From Neovahlkampfia damariscottae (Eukaryota; Heterolobosea; Selenaionea; Neovahlkampfiida; Neovahlkampfiidae): a stretch of 64,000 bases of DNA. Location of the stretch: NCBI GenBank assembly GCA_016618085.1, contig JABLTG010000053.1:40408-104407 (forward strand), in the 5' to 3' direction. Under the pieces are notes generated by a model, which had not been told where the DNA came from, ran no database searches, and saw nothing but the letters and a program-made list of their open reading frames with translations. This document shows, in pieces, positions 40,460-52,017 of the stretch; the stretch's first letter is position 1, and every line of letters begins with the position of its first letter. Made by a program: the position numbers and the translations under genes.

Positions 40460-42052
40460 ATGAGTTTACAAGACGACGAAAGAGAAGAAGAATTAAACAC
40501 ATGGAGTAGAGCCTCAGAAACTCCAATTTACACAAAAGAAGAGGAAAATAGTTTAAGAGCGAAATTTAGTAGAGTCACCACATTTGCGGCTTTGACTTAT
40601 TTCTTTCTTGGCTCTTCTGCTAATATTGGATATAAAGCAGTCATTATTCCGTCACAAGTAAAATTAATCGTTCCACCAGGCTCAAAAGAGCTTTTTAATG
40701 GATTAGTTTCAATTCCAGCCACTTTTGCTGGTAATTTTCTTCAATTTTTTTGGTTAACTTTTTATATTAGATGCTTTTGCTACTCCTATTGCTGGAGCTA
40801 TTTCAGATTCATTCAAGTAATTTTATCTGAAAAAAAAATTTAACAGTTTTTTTTTACAGCACAAGAATTGGACGAAGACATCCAGTAATTTATTGTTAAA
40901 ATTCATTTTTAAGGTTATCATGGTTGGTAATGTCATGGCTGCTCTCGCTGCAATTTTAAGTGGATTTTTCATTTTTCCACTTGCAGGTGGTGATTTATGG
41001 ACATTTGGAGGTTTGGCATGTACTGCTTTTCTAATTGAATGTGGAAATTCAATTTCCATGGGTGGATATTCAGGTCTTGGTCCTGAAGTGGCCGCAGGTC
41101 GTGTAGGTTTATTAGCTGGTCTGATGGCAATTGGAAGGTCAGCAGGTATGCTTAGTAGTTCAACACTGGCTGGATTTTTCTTGGATTATTTTCCATATCC
41201 TTTGAATTTCATCCTCTGTTACTCGATTTACGCAATTCTTTTAGTTACATGTTGGGCTGTTTTATTCTTATTTGTGAAAGAACCAAGAAATGCAAAAAAA
41301 AAAAAATTTAGCGCTTTTGGATTCATCAAATCTTTTTGGATATTTAAACCTGGTTATTTCAATTTTTACATGATATTTCTAAATCGCTTCGTAATTTAAA
41401 GAGAAAAAAAAAATTTTTAACACTTTCTTTATTAAAGTTATTTGAAATGGGAACCTATAGTATTTTAAACTTTATACCTTATTATTTTGATGATGTGCAT
41501 CATGCTACTATGATTAACATTTTATCTTCATTATTTTTATTTATAGTTTTAGGATTAGCTGGGGTTGTTGGACCTGCATCTGGAATAGCATCAGATTGTT
41601 CACCAATACCAAGAAAATGGTTTGTTTTTTCTGCTGGTTTGATTACAAGTTTCGCTTTTCTTTTATTTATTCCTGTCACATTTTTTCATTGGGACATTGC
41701 TTTCTTCTTTATTTTTAGTGCAATTTTAGGTGTTGGGGTTGGAGTTTATCTTTCTGTAGATTGGGCTCTTGCTATTGATTCATGTCCTATCGAAGAAGAT
41801 ACAGCCAAAGATATGGGTATTTGGAATTTGTCTTCATCTGTAGCAAGTTTATTATCACCATTTGTCACTGGAATCATGTTGGACAGATTAAAACGAGTCA
41901 TGGATATTAGATATGCATGGTGTATTGTATTCGCAACAGGTGCTCTTTGGTATTTCATGAGTTCAATGATTTTACTTTTAGTATCTGTCAAACCAAGAAA
42001 AATCGAAACAGAAGACGAAGAAAATGAAGAAGAAAAAAAATTAATTGATTAA
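40460..42052 (+). CDS. Major facilitator superfamily transporter
   Basis: Five exons (40460-40730, 40771-40816, 40860-40884, 40914-41390, 41438-42052) give 477 residues; introns are 40, 43, 29 and 47 nt. About twelve membrane helices are visible. The cytosolic loop after helix 2, ISDSFNTRIGRRHPVIMVG, is the MFS signature (D-x3-R-x-GRR) and is assembled from four exons, one of 25 nt. Similar loops occur in GPH/sucrose-type carriers, but the substrate cannot be told. Its stop codon overlaps the stop of the convergent RING gene by two bases. Confidence 0.82.
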
Positions 42053-43224
42053 ATTTTCTTTTTAATTTCTTCTAATTTTCTCAATTCTTCAATGGTATTC
42101 AAATATCCTTCATATCTGTACTCATCTTCAGTGATGTATTTTTGATAATTTTTTGAGATCTGATTCCAAGAGATTATAGGTAATTTACAAATAAAACATT
42201 GATGATAAGTTTGATTTGAAGTATGAATATCATTTAAACAATCCGAACAAATACATTGATGCATGCATGGTGAACATGTGATATCAGGATCTGATTCTAA
42301 ACATATCACGCATTTTTGTGATAAAATAGGACTTTTGAGAGTCAAATTTGTTTCTTTTCTGGTGTCACATTCATTATTGATTCTATCTAAAAAAGATGAA
42401 ATTTCTTTTTTCAATTGAAATAGTTGATTTAAGTTCAATTGTTTCAAATTAAAAAAATTTTGAATTGATGAAATGACGTTATAATTTTCTTGAATTTCAG
42501 TATTTTCATTTTCATCTTCTAAATCATAAAATATAAAGGCAAGAACATTTTCAACAAATGTTAATGACCTTGTTGATCTTTCTTCTTCATTATCAAAAGC
42601 ATCTTCATCTGAAACATTGTGTGTGAAAAAATTTCTTTTCAAGAAAAAGAGGAATTCAAAAAGTGCGAATACAGAATATAATACAACCGCATATGGATTT
42701 CTTTGAATACCATTATACCTAAATATCAAAAAATACAAAATTAAAAAAGTTCCTCCTTCAACTTTTATGATGAATAAATCAAACAAAGCCATTTTGATAT
42801 TTGTGCCAAAAATAAGAAATAAATTTGGAAAAGCTAAGCACCAAAATATTTTAATATACCCATATTTTTCAATAATATCACCTTGTATGCTGAGATTTTC
42901 GTGTATTAATTCCAAAGGTGTTTGTAAAAATTGAATTTCATGTAAAAATTCTTTGGTGAAATAAAAATAAAAATTTCGATAAATATCATCTATAAATAAT
43001 AGTATTATTATAATTTTGAGATAGGTCTTTTTAAATTCAAGTAACTTTTTGACAATGGCAAAAATGAAATGTAAAAAAATATATTGAAAGGCTAATATAA
43101 GTCTATCAGCTTTCATTCCAACAATCATATTTTGAAATATCAAAAACATTAGAGGTAATACAAATAATAAAGCTAATTGAATCATGTCATCAACAAATGA
43201 ACTCACTCTTGGCGAGTTATTCAT
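42049..43224 (-). CDS. Multi-pass membrane RING-finger protein (E3 ubiquitin ligase-like)
   Basis: The intronless model gives 391 residues. The first about 230 hold six or so membrane helices. A C3HC4-type RING follows near residues 320-362: CVICLES, then CSPCMHQCICSDC, then HQCFICKLPI. It is probably an ER or vacuolar membrane ubiquitin ligase. The ATG at 43224 lies in CCAATG, with another CCAAT 15 bp upstream; translation from further up would need a non-ATG start. Confidence 0.7.
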   Translation of the reverse strand: MNNSPRVSSFVDDMIQLALLFVLPLMFLIFQNMIVGMKADRLILAFQYIFLHFIFAIVKKLLEFKKTYLKIIIILLFIDDIYRNFYFYFTKEFLHEIQFLQTPLELIHENLSIQGDIIEKYGYIKIFWCLAFPNLFLIFGTNIKMALFDLFIIKVEGGTFLILYFLIFRYNGIQRNPYAVVLYSVFALFEFLFFLKRNFFTHNVSDEDAFDNEEERSTRSLTFVENVLAFIFYDLEDENENTEIQENYNVISSIQNFFNLKQLNLNQLFQLKKEISSFLDRINNECDTRKETNLTLKSPILSQKCVICLESDPDITCSPCMHQCICSDCLNDIHTSNQTYHQCFICKLPIISWNQISKNYQKYITEDEYRYEGYLNTIEELRKLEEIKKKI

Positions 43225-43492
43225 TGGTAGTGGTTGATTGGACAAATAAAATGGAATTTTTGTTTCTTAAAGCAATTGATGAGTTTTAAATCCTTTTTTT
43301 TTTTGTGTCATCAATCAATGTCTTTTTTTCATCCAATTAAATAAAAAATCAATCAAAAAAAAAAACGGAAAAATTTATTCTATACATCAAATAAAAGAGA
43401 AAAAAAAATTTGACGTTAACTTGACAAATAGTGATTGGTTAATCTTATCCAATGAAATCACCTTTAAAAAACTTTTTAACTGAAAACTCCAA

Positions 43493-46400
43493 ATGTTGAA
43501 ACAGTTGTTATTCTGTTTATGTTTATTAGCATTTTCAGTATTAGGTGACCTATATGTCTTTGGTAAAAATGAGAATGGAAATTTAGGAATTTCAGGTCAA
43601 ACATCAACAAATTTGACTTTGATCAGCAGTTTTACAAAAACTATTTCCGAAATTGTTGGAGGTAAATTCCACACATTTATTAGAACTTCTGATGATTCCA
43701 TTTATTATACCGGAAATAATGCAGAAGGACAAACGTGTAATGGAGGAACAACTTCAAATCTTGGTTCTTTTGTGAAATTAGATCATTTAACGGGATTGAA
43801 AGTTGCAGGTAGTTCTGCTTCATTTTTCTTTTTTAACAGTTCTTCAATTTTTGGATGTGGTCTCAATGATGTAAGTCGTGTTAAAAAAAAAATTAATTCT
43901 TTTTTTTTATAGGTTGGTCAACTTTCACTCGCAGATTCTGTTAATAAACATGTATTGACAAAACTCAATAGTTCAAATTTCCCAGTTTCCTGGAAACTCA
44001 TTTCAAGTTCTTTTGCAAATTCAAATTTTATTCTTGATACCGTCAATGGAACCGCTTTCGCTACTGGTGACAATACAAATGGTCAATTAGGAATAGGATC
44101 TGTTGTTAACAAAAACATTTTTACTAAAGTTGCTATTGTTACAACTGACAGTATTACAAACGTTGTTGCTGGAAGTCAACATACATTTTTTATTCTAAGC
44201 TCTGGACTTGTTTACGCTGCTGGTTTAGATGCTAATGGTAGATTAGGTGTGCTTTTTGGTGTTTCAAATAAACCAACACCTGTATTAATTCCATTCTTAA
44301 ATCCATCACTTGTTGTTGCTGGTGTTGATCATTCTTTCATTAGAAATGGAACAGGAAAACTTTATGCTTTTGGTAAAGGTGCTGATGGAAGACTTGGAAC
44401 AGGATCTGTTTCAGACGCTACTGTACCAACAGAAATTAATTTAGGCTCAATAAATGCGACTAAACTCTACGCTGGAAATCAAACTTCATGGATTATTTCT
44501 GCAGATGAAGTATTTTATGGAACAGGAGACAATTCAGTTTGAATAATTTTTTTTTTTTTTAATTTTTTAAAAGTTCAATGCTGCTCTTGGAAAAGAAGGA
44601 GCGTCACCAACAACTTTTACATTAGGTGAAAAAACAGGAGGTATTGTCAGTTTCCTTGTTCATGATCATGTTTTTGCTGTTTCAGAAGGTGTTTGTAACG
44701 GTATAAAGGCTGCTAATCAAACAGTTTGTAACGGAAAAGGAAAATGCGTAAGTAGTTCATGCGTTTGTGAAACAGGATACGGTTCAAATGATTGTTCACC
44801 AATTTGTTTTGATAAAACAAAAGACCAAACTCAATGTTCTGGTTTCGGTTCATGTACATCTCCAGATGTTTGTTTATGTGATTCAACTCATACTGGTGCT
44901 AATTGCTCAATTCCAATTTGCTTTGGTAAAAATGCTTCAGATTCAACTGTTTGTTCAGGTTTCGGAAATTGTATCTCAAACAACACATGCTCTTGCTCAA
45001 GTGGTTATGTAGGAAATCAATGTCAATACACAACTTGTTTTGGAAAAAATTCAACTCAAGCTGATATTTGTTCTGGTCAAGGTACTTGTGTTACACCAGG
45101 TAATTGTTCATGTAACGCGAATTATATTGGAAATCAATGTCAAACTCAAACTTGTTTTGGATTAAACCATACAGAAGCAGGTGTTTGTTCAGGAAATGGA
45201 AACTGTACTGCTGGAAACACATGTAAATGTACAAATAGTTATTCAGGAGCTGCTTGTTCCATTCCTGTTTGCTTTGGTAAAAACGCTTCAGATTCATTTG
45301 TTTGTTCTTCACAAGGAAATTGTTCAATGCCAAATAATTGTACATGTAATTCTGGTTATGTTGGTACACAATGCGAAACTCCTGTTTGTTATGGTAAAAC
45401 TGCTTCAGATTCAGCTGTATGCTCAGGAAATGGAAATTGTACTTCAAAAGATTATTGTACATGTCCAAGTACATACACAGGAGAACAATGTCAATATCCA
45501 ATTTGTTTTGGAAAAAATTCAACAGATTCAAATGTTTGCTCTGGAAAAGGAACATGCGGACAACCTGGAAATTGTACTTGTAATTTTGGATTCTTTGGAA
45601 ATCAATGTCAATTCACAAGCTGTAACGGAATTCAATCAAATAATGCTTCTGTTTGTTCTTCCAATGGTACATGTGTTTCCAAAGATACTTGTAATTGTGA
45701 CTTTGGTTATGTTGGAAATGATTGTCAATATACTACTTGTTTTGGAAAGAACTCGAGTGATACAACAATCTGTAGTGGAAATGGAGTTTGTACAACACCA
45801 AATTATTGTACTTGTAATTCTGGTTATGTAGGATATCAATGTCAATATCCAATTTGTTATGGAAAGAATTCAACTGATGTTTATGCTTGCTCAGCAAGGG
45901 GAAATTGTTCTGCTCCGAATACATGTTCTTGTAACACAGGATATGTAGGAGCTGAATGCAATTTAATCCTTTGTTCTGGTAAAAACGAAACAGATTCAAA
46001 AGTTTGCTCAAGTCAAGGAAATTGTACTTCACCGAATTCATGTCAATGTAATACTGGTTATGTAGGAGATGATTGTCAATTTCCAGTTTGTTTTGGAAAG
46101 AATACATCAACATGGGTTCAAGAACCAGTTTGTTCAAATCATGGAACATGTACTGCTAAAGATACTTGTGTTTGTTATCCAGGTTTTATTGGTAACGAAT
46201 GTCAAGAAGCTCAATGTTTTGGAGTGAATCAAACTGATCCAAAAACATGTTCTGGAGTTGGTACATGTGTAACAAACAACACATGTAATTGTACAACAGG
46301 AACTGGTGGTAATAATTGTCAATTCTTCACATGCTTCGGAAAAACACCTGTTGATGCAGCAGTTTGTAATAACCAAGGTGGCAATTGTACATCAAGAGAT

Positions 46401-46889
46401 AACTGTTCATGTTTTGATGGTTATAATGGTACTCAATGTGAAGAAACTCGTTGCTTTGGTATTTGGTCAACAAACACTTCATATGTTTGTTCAGGATCAA
46501 CAAAAGGAACATGTACAAGAAAAGACACTTGTGTTTGTAAAACTGGTCATACAGGAAATGAATGTCAATACCCAATTTGTTATAATATTGATGCATCAAA
46601 CTCAACTGTTTGTTCTTCTCAAGGAAAATGTACAAACATTGATACATGTACTTGTAACACTGGATATACAGGTCTTCAATGTCAAACAGCGATGTGTTTT
46701 GGAAAATTATCAACTGATGCTTCTGTATGTTCTGGAAAAGGAAAATGTATTTCTGCTGATTCTTGTGTTTGTGATGCAGGTTATGTTGGAAATCAATGTC
46801 AAGTCAGTTTGATCTCTGATGATTCAACAAAAAACTATGTTTCATATTCATTGGTTTTATTTTCATTATTTTTATTAATTTTATTTTAA
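43493..46889 (+). CDS. RCC1-propeller plus tandem EGF surface protein
   Basis: Three exons (43493-43870, 43913-44536, 44574-46889; introns 42 and 37 nt) give 1105 residues. A signal peptide is followed by seven RCC1-like blades (LYVFGKNENGNLG type, about 18-400). About 18 EGF-like units of 36-40 residues follow, each with CFGKNSTD, CSGNGNC, CTCNSGYVGNQCQ pattern. A hydrophobic end suited to a membrane or GPI anchor closes the protein. This is an extracellular adhesion- or recognition-type protein; the ligand is unknown. The same architecture is common in Naegleria. The introns fall only in the propeller part. Confidence 0.88.
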
Positions 46890-47005
46890 ATAAAATTTTC
46901 CGTTTTACTAATTTCAATTCTGAGATCTCAAATTTTGTAAATTTAACGGCTACTTTCTTGAATAACCAATAAAATCAGGTTTTAAAAAAACAAACAAAAA
47001 AAGGA

Positions 47006-47417
47006 ATGTCAAAAAAATATACTTTATCAACTTCAAAAACTAAAAAGGACTCAGAAACTGATGCTTGGCCACGTATTACAGCAGATGAAAGAGCTATGAT
47101 TCAAGATATTTTCCATAAAATGGTTTGTTTTTTTTTGTCGATAATTTTTCGCGATAGGATAAAAATCATAATGGGGCTATTGATCAATATGAACTTGAAT
47201 CAACTTTAGAAGAGTTAGGATTGCCAAAAACAGCTTCAGCTTCTTTATTAAAAGAATTAGGTTCGACAACATTTTTTTTTTAATGATTAAAACCAGACGT
47301 TGATGGAAATTCTGAAATTGAATTTGCTGAATTTAAAGAATCTATGGCAAGATGGTTTCTTGTAAGTTTCAAAAAAAAATTTTTAATTTTTTTCCAAAGG
47401 CACAAAAGAAAAAATAA
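47006..47417 (+). CDS. Small EF-hand calcium-binding protein
   Basis: Four exons (47006-47122, 47158-47260, 47297-47361, 47400-47417) encode 100 residues; introns are 35, 36 and 38 nt. Two EF-hands are formed across splice joins: DKNHNGAIDQYE with all calcium-ligand positions filled, and DVDGNSEIEFAE. It looks like half a calmodulin or centrin with a basic tail. The last exon is 18 nt. The ceramidase gene converges, 5 bp between stops. Confidence 0.8.
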
Positions 47418-47422
47418 AACCT

Positions 47423-49616
47423 TTATTTTTGAACTTCAAATTCAGGTGAGTTGACAAATGTTTTGATTTTTTCATCCATACCAAAATAAGTAACTCTGTA
47501 AATCCCAGGAGTTATATCTGAAGTGATTTCCCATTCTAAAGTAATTAAATAACATCCATTCAATGATTCTTCATATATTTTTGTTTCAATATGAGCATCT
47601 GTTTTAATAACATCCCATTTTTGATTTTTGTTCTTTTTTTCAACAGTCATCAAAGTATCAAATTTTTGAAAACCAATTCGTAAATGATTCCCAACAAATT
47701 GAATCTTCACAATTTCACCAAATTGATATTTAACTTTTGGAGAAAGTTTTAAACTCCCGAATTTTCTTTCTGCTTTACTTTTCTTTGGAAGAAATTTATA
47801 AATGAACTTGTGAACAACACTGTCAAATGAATCAGTGAATTTTTGGAAGCCTGTGTGAGTTGAGAATATTTTAAGATTTTCTGTTTCTTTTTGAATTTGA
47901 TAACTTTCAACTTTTGGTTTTTTATTTTCAACCATAAATTGAATCAAATTATCCAATTCTTGATGAAATGCATTCAATTGATAATTACCAAACAAAGTAG
48001 AAGCACCTTCATATCTGAATTTTGTGAATTCTTCAGGGGTTGTGGTATAATGAGTGTATCCATTGGCTACGGTTGTTAAAATAACTTTTGCTTCTTTTCC
48101 AATCAACTTTTTCTCGATTAAAGATTTTTTCAAATTTTTGGTTAATCTCCTAGCAGACATTGTTGTCAATTCAGTTGAGACTGCAAATATAAAAATTTGA
48201 CCGATTTTTAACAATTGAACAGGGGTATATTTTGGAATCCATGGATATGGCTCGCTCAAATCTAAATTCAAAATTGTTGTTTTTGGAAGTTGACATTGTA
48301 CTTGATCATTTGAAGGCTCTGAAACGAATTTTCCAAAAAGGTTGAGATATTCAGGAACTTCTTGAATACCTTGAGCTACATTCAAACCAGAAACACCATC
48401 AGTTGTTCCAGCAAAGAAACCAGGACCAAAAGCTGGAAGACATAATTTTTCATTGGTTGAATTTTTTAAATACTCATTTTTTATCTTAACTTTTGACATT
48501 TCAACGAAATTGTGAACAAAATCAATCGACCCTTTCACTTCTAACGAAGCAGAATTGAACAATTCATAAGCTTTTTCAAATTGTTTCCCACCAATAATTT
48601 TCATATTTTTCATTGTATCATTTGTTGGTCCTCTTCCAAGACAATTATAAGCCTTGCCTTCACAATCACTATGATATTCACATTCATCACCGTTTGGACA
48701 AAAAGCACCGCCAGTATTTGCTGAAGAATCTCCTGAAGGAGCTTCAGGAAATGATGCAATAAATGAATTGTTCCCAGGTTGATAATTTTCATAAATTTCG
48801 GAATTCACTTTTCTTTCAAATAGATAAGAAGCAAACCCCTTATTGTCACCGGAAATTAACTTATTTGATGATGGCAATGATGCAGCATGCACTGAGAACC
48901 ATGCAATGACTCCCAGTGGTTTGTTTTGAATATCAACAAATTTTAATATTCTCATAGTCTTATCTGTATTACCGTCTTTATATTTTCTTCTTTCTGATTC
49001 TGGATTTTTGAAATAGGAACCTGGTGAACGACTGAAGGAGTGAGTCCAAAATTTCCATTGACTTACTTGATATTGGCATGATGCAATTTTCCTTCATTAT
49101 AGAATATTTTTCCTTTTTTCATATTGTTATGTGCCTGAACAACAGATTTTACCACCCCTTTGACAATAATATTGTAACTTATGGATGAAAAACCAAAATT
49201 TGCAATATTGTATAAAGCACCAAAAGAATAACCTCCAGGACCTGAATGTTGATGTATTGAACTAAAACACAAATTTTCAAAAGTATATAAATCTCCATAA
49301 ATTTTTTTTAATTCTTTTATGACACCAGATTTGATTGATTCTTGACCAGACCATAAATCAGCATTCACAAAAACAATTCTTTTTTTTTCTTCTTCAATAA
49401 TATACGCCCTTGAAAAGAGTCTAAATAATATTCCATTTCCAATTTGTTTGTCAATTGCATATCCGTAAAAACCAATTCTAAGTGTGAGTTAAAAAATGTG
49501 AAAATTAAAAACCCTGTTGGTCCTGTGATGTCAGAAATACCAACTCCAATTTGATAACTGTAATATCTTTCAAAGAAAAAAACGATTAAAACAAGGAAAA
49601 AAAGTTTTTGTGACAT
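47423..49616 (-). CDS. ASAH2: Neutral ceramidase
   Basis: Three exons (49513-49616, 49067-49477, 47423-49031; two 35-nt introns) give 707 residues. A signal peptide is followed by VGISDITGPTG, LFSRAYIIEE, SIHQHSGPGGY with zinc-ligand His, VIAWFSVHAASL, GDNKGFASYLFE, and the disulphide region FCPNGDECEYHSDCEGKAYN, all neutral ceramidase marks. The nucleophile motif NxGDVSPN of the family reads SGDSSAN here; the Ser is kept and Pro is Ala. The C-terminal about 140 residues form the usual Ig-like domain. It would hydrolyse ceramide outside the cell or in lysosomes. Confidence 0.88.
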
Positions 49617-49741
49617 CAAGGAATGGTCTAAATTCTTATTGGTCTAATTTTAACAAATAAAAATCTGACTTTTTTTTATATTCAAAAAAGTTCTCTAAAT
49701 ACAAGAATTCTAGTTGAAGGATTTTTAAAGTTGAAAAAATT

Positions 49742-51644
49742 TTATAAAAGTAGTGTCCATGGATCTTCAATATGTTCTTTAAATACCTTCAACCATTGTG
49801 CACCAACAGCTCCATCAACAACTCTATGATCACAACTTAAAGTAGCAGTCATATTTGTAGTTGTTTTGAAAGGAATTTCTTCACCTTCAACAGGTACTAC
49901 ATTTTGGAAAGTTGTACCAACAGCTAAAATTGCAGCTTGAGGTGGATTTATAATAGCGGAGAATTCTTTGATACCAAACATACCTAAATTACTTACAGTG
50001 AAAGTTCCACCTTGAAATTCTTGAGGTGCTAATTTTCCTTCTTTAGCTTTTCCTGCTAAAGTTTTAACATCTTGAGAAATTTCTTTTAAACCTTTTCCTG
50101 AAGCATTGAATACGATTGGTGTAATTAAACCATTGTCTGTTTGAACAGCAACTGAAATATCAACATTTTGGTATCTAAACAAGGTTAAAAACAGTTTTTT
50201 TGTTTACTCTCTTATAAAAGTATCTCTCCATGAACTATTTACTTGAGGAACTTGTAATAAAGCTTTTGATGCTGCTTTTATGATAAAATCATTAACAGAA
50301 AGTTTAAAGTTTTGAGTTTTTCCATATTCTTTGTTTAATTTTTCTCTTACTTTCATTAACTCATCAACTTGACAGTCAACAGAAAGATAGTAATGAGGAA
50401 TTGTTTGTTTAGATTCTAACAATCTAGCTGCGATAACTTTACGAATTTGAGTTACTGGAAGGTCTTTAAAATCTGATGTTGAAGATTCAGCAGGTGCAGC
50501 TCTTTTTGCTTGAGTTGGTGTTTCTGCTTTCATTGTTACTGGAGTTGAAACTTTTGTTTCTGTTTTTGGTTTGAATGATTCAATATCTTCTTTTGTTATT
50601 CTACCATTTGGTCCTGTTCCAGTTACTTGAGATAAATTAATTCCTTTTTCATTGGCAAGTTTTTTAGCAAGTGGTGATGCAAAAACACGATCACCTGAAG
50701 AACCAGTTGTTGAAGAAGTAGAAGTAGAAGTTGATGCTGAAGCAGCAGGTTCTGTTGTTGAGGTTTCTTTTGGTGTTTCTGTTGTTTCTTTTTTTTCTGT
50801 TGATGATGTTGTTTGTTTGAAATCAGCATTAACATCAGCTTCATTTTCAACTAAAACAGCAATTGGGTCACCAACTTTAACCATTTGATCTCCTGCAGAA
50901 ACAAATATTTTTGATAAATAACCACCATCTTGAACATCTAATCCAACAACAGCTTTGTCTGTATTGATTTCAGCTAAAACATCAGCAGATTCAATTTTAT
51001 CACCAACTTTGAAATTCCATTGAGCAATTGTACCTTCTGTCATTGTTGGTGATAAAGCAGGCATTAAAACCATTTGATGAGGAACATCAGGTTGACTTTC
51101 TGAAGTTGAATTTTCAACAGATGTGCTTTTAACATCTTTTTCAACTTTTTCTTCATTAGTATTGACATTTTCTGTTTGTTGTTCTAATTCAATTTCTCCA
51201 ACTTTAGCAACATCAGATTCTTCTTCAACCATAATTGCGATGAGTTCACCAACTTTGATTATTTTGTCACCAGCTTGTTGAATAATTTTACCAACAAAAC
51301 CATCTTCTTGTGTCTCTAAAGGAACAACAGCTTTATCTGTTTGAATTTCAGCAATTGCGTCACCAGCTTGAACACTATCTCCTTCTTTAACTAACCAGTT
51401 TGCAATTGTACCTTCTGTCATTGTTGGTGATAAAGCAGGCATATCAATTTTCAAATGAGGTACTTTTTCTTTTAAAAAATGAAAAAAAAATACCTGTGTA
51501 TCTTCTCACTTGTAAATTTTTTTTTAAGTTTTTTTTTTGTAAAGAAAAAGAAGCAAAATTCTTTGAATAGTTTTGTTGCTTTTTCAATAAAATCTGTGGT
51601 TTTATAGTTTTTTTTGAAATTAAAGTGAAGCTTCTCTTCAACAT
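49742..51644 (-). CDS. DLAT: Pyruvate dehydrogenase E2 (dihydrolipoamide acetyltransferase), mitochondrial
   Basis: Exons 51494-51644, 50208-51468 and 49742-50174 (introns 25 and 33 nt) give 614 residues. The first 50 are rich in Lys, Arg, Ser and lack acids, a mitochondrial presequence. Two lipoyl domains follow (lipoyl lysine in TDKA twice), with linkers, the E3/E1-binding domain ([19 protein letters not shown]), and the acyltransferase core ending [13 protein letters not shown] with catalytic His and Asp. It forms the core of the mitochondrial PDH complex, so this organism has respiring-type mitochondria. The 25-nt first intron is among the shortest in the window. ATTGGT upstream at about 51675 gives a CCAAT promoter. 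Confidence 0.93.
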
Positions 51645-52017
51645 TTTTTTTTACGCTTTGCTTCGATTTTATTTGGACCAATCAAAATACATGAGTAACC
51701 GAAAAATTAAATTGTGAAAAAAACAGAAATTTGGTTTCAAACTGTATTCAGTTTTTTTTTTTCTTGTTCTTTTTTTATCCGCAAATGAAACTTTCCCATA
51801 ATTTGATTTTATGTTTTCAAGGCTTTTTTTATTTTTTAATTGAAAGATAAATCAACAAATTCACTTTGTTTTAAAACTGACTTCATTACCTCCGGAATAA
51901 AAATCATTCATTTTTGTCCTCCAATTTAGTCGTAGAATGGAACGTTTGGCAACTCTTTTTTCATATTTGAATCTATGAGCAATCAATCGATCAACAACTC
52001 AAAATAATAAAAAAAAT
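51645..52017. other. Gap without recognised gene
   Basis: These 373 bp lie between the E2 start and the INTS3 end, both on the minus strand. They contain a CCAAT near 51680 and A/T tracts. No frame with coding character was seen. Confidence 0.5.

Noticed and set aside
45091-45555. Long antisense frames across the EGF array (also 45733-46149 and 46327-46713), plus alternative plus-strand frames
   Set aside because: They mirror the repeat periodicity of the EGF coding strand; composition is that of antisense Cys/Gly codons.
44690-46800. Regular repeats that could suggest a CRISPR-like array
   Set aside because: Repeat units are coding, of variable length and divergent, with six-Cys EGF spacing; no constant direct repeat with unique spacers.
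48955-48957. An internal ATG as the start of a separate ceramidase-like gene
   Set aside because: The frame is open upstream to an AG acceptor at 49032, and the preceding exon supplies the missing N-terminal family motifs.
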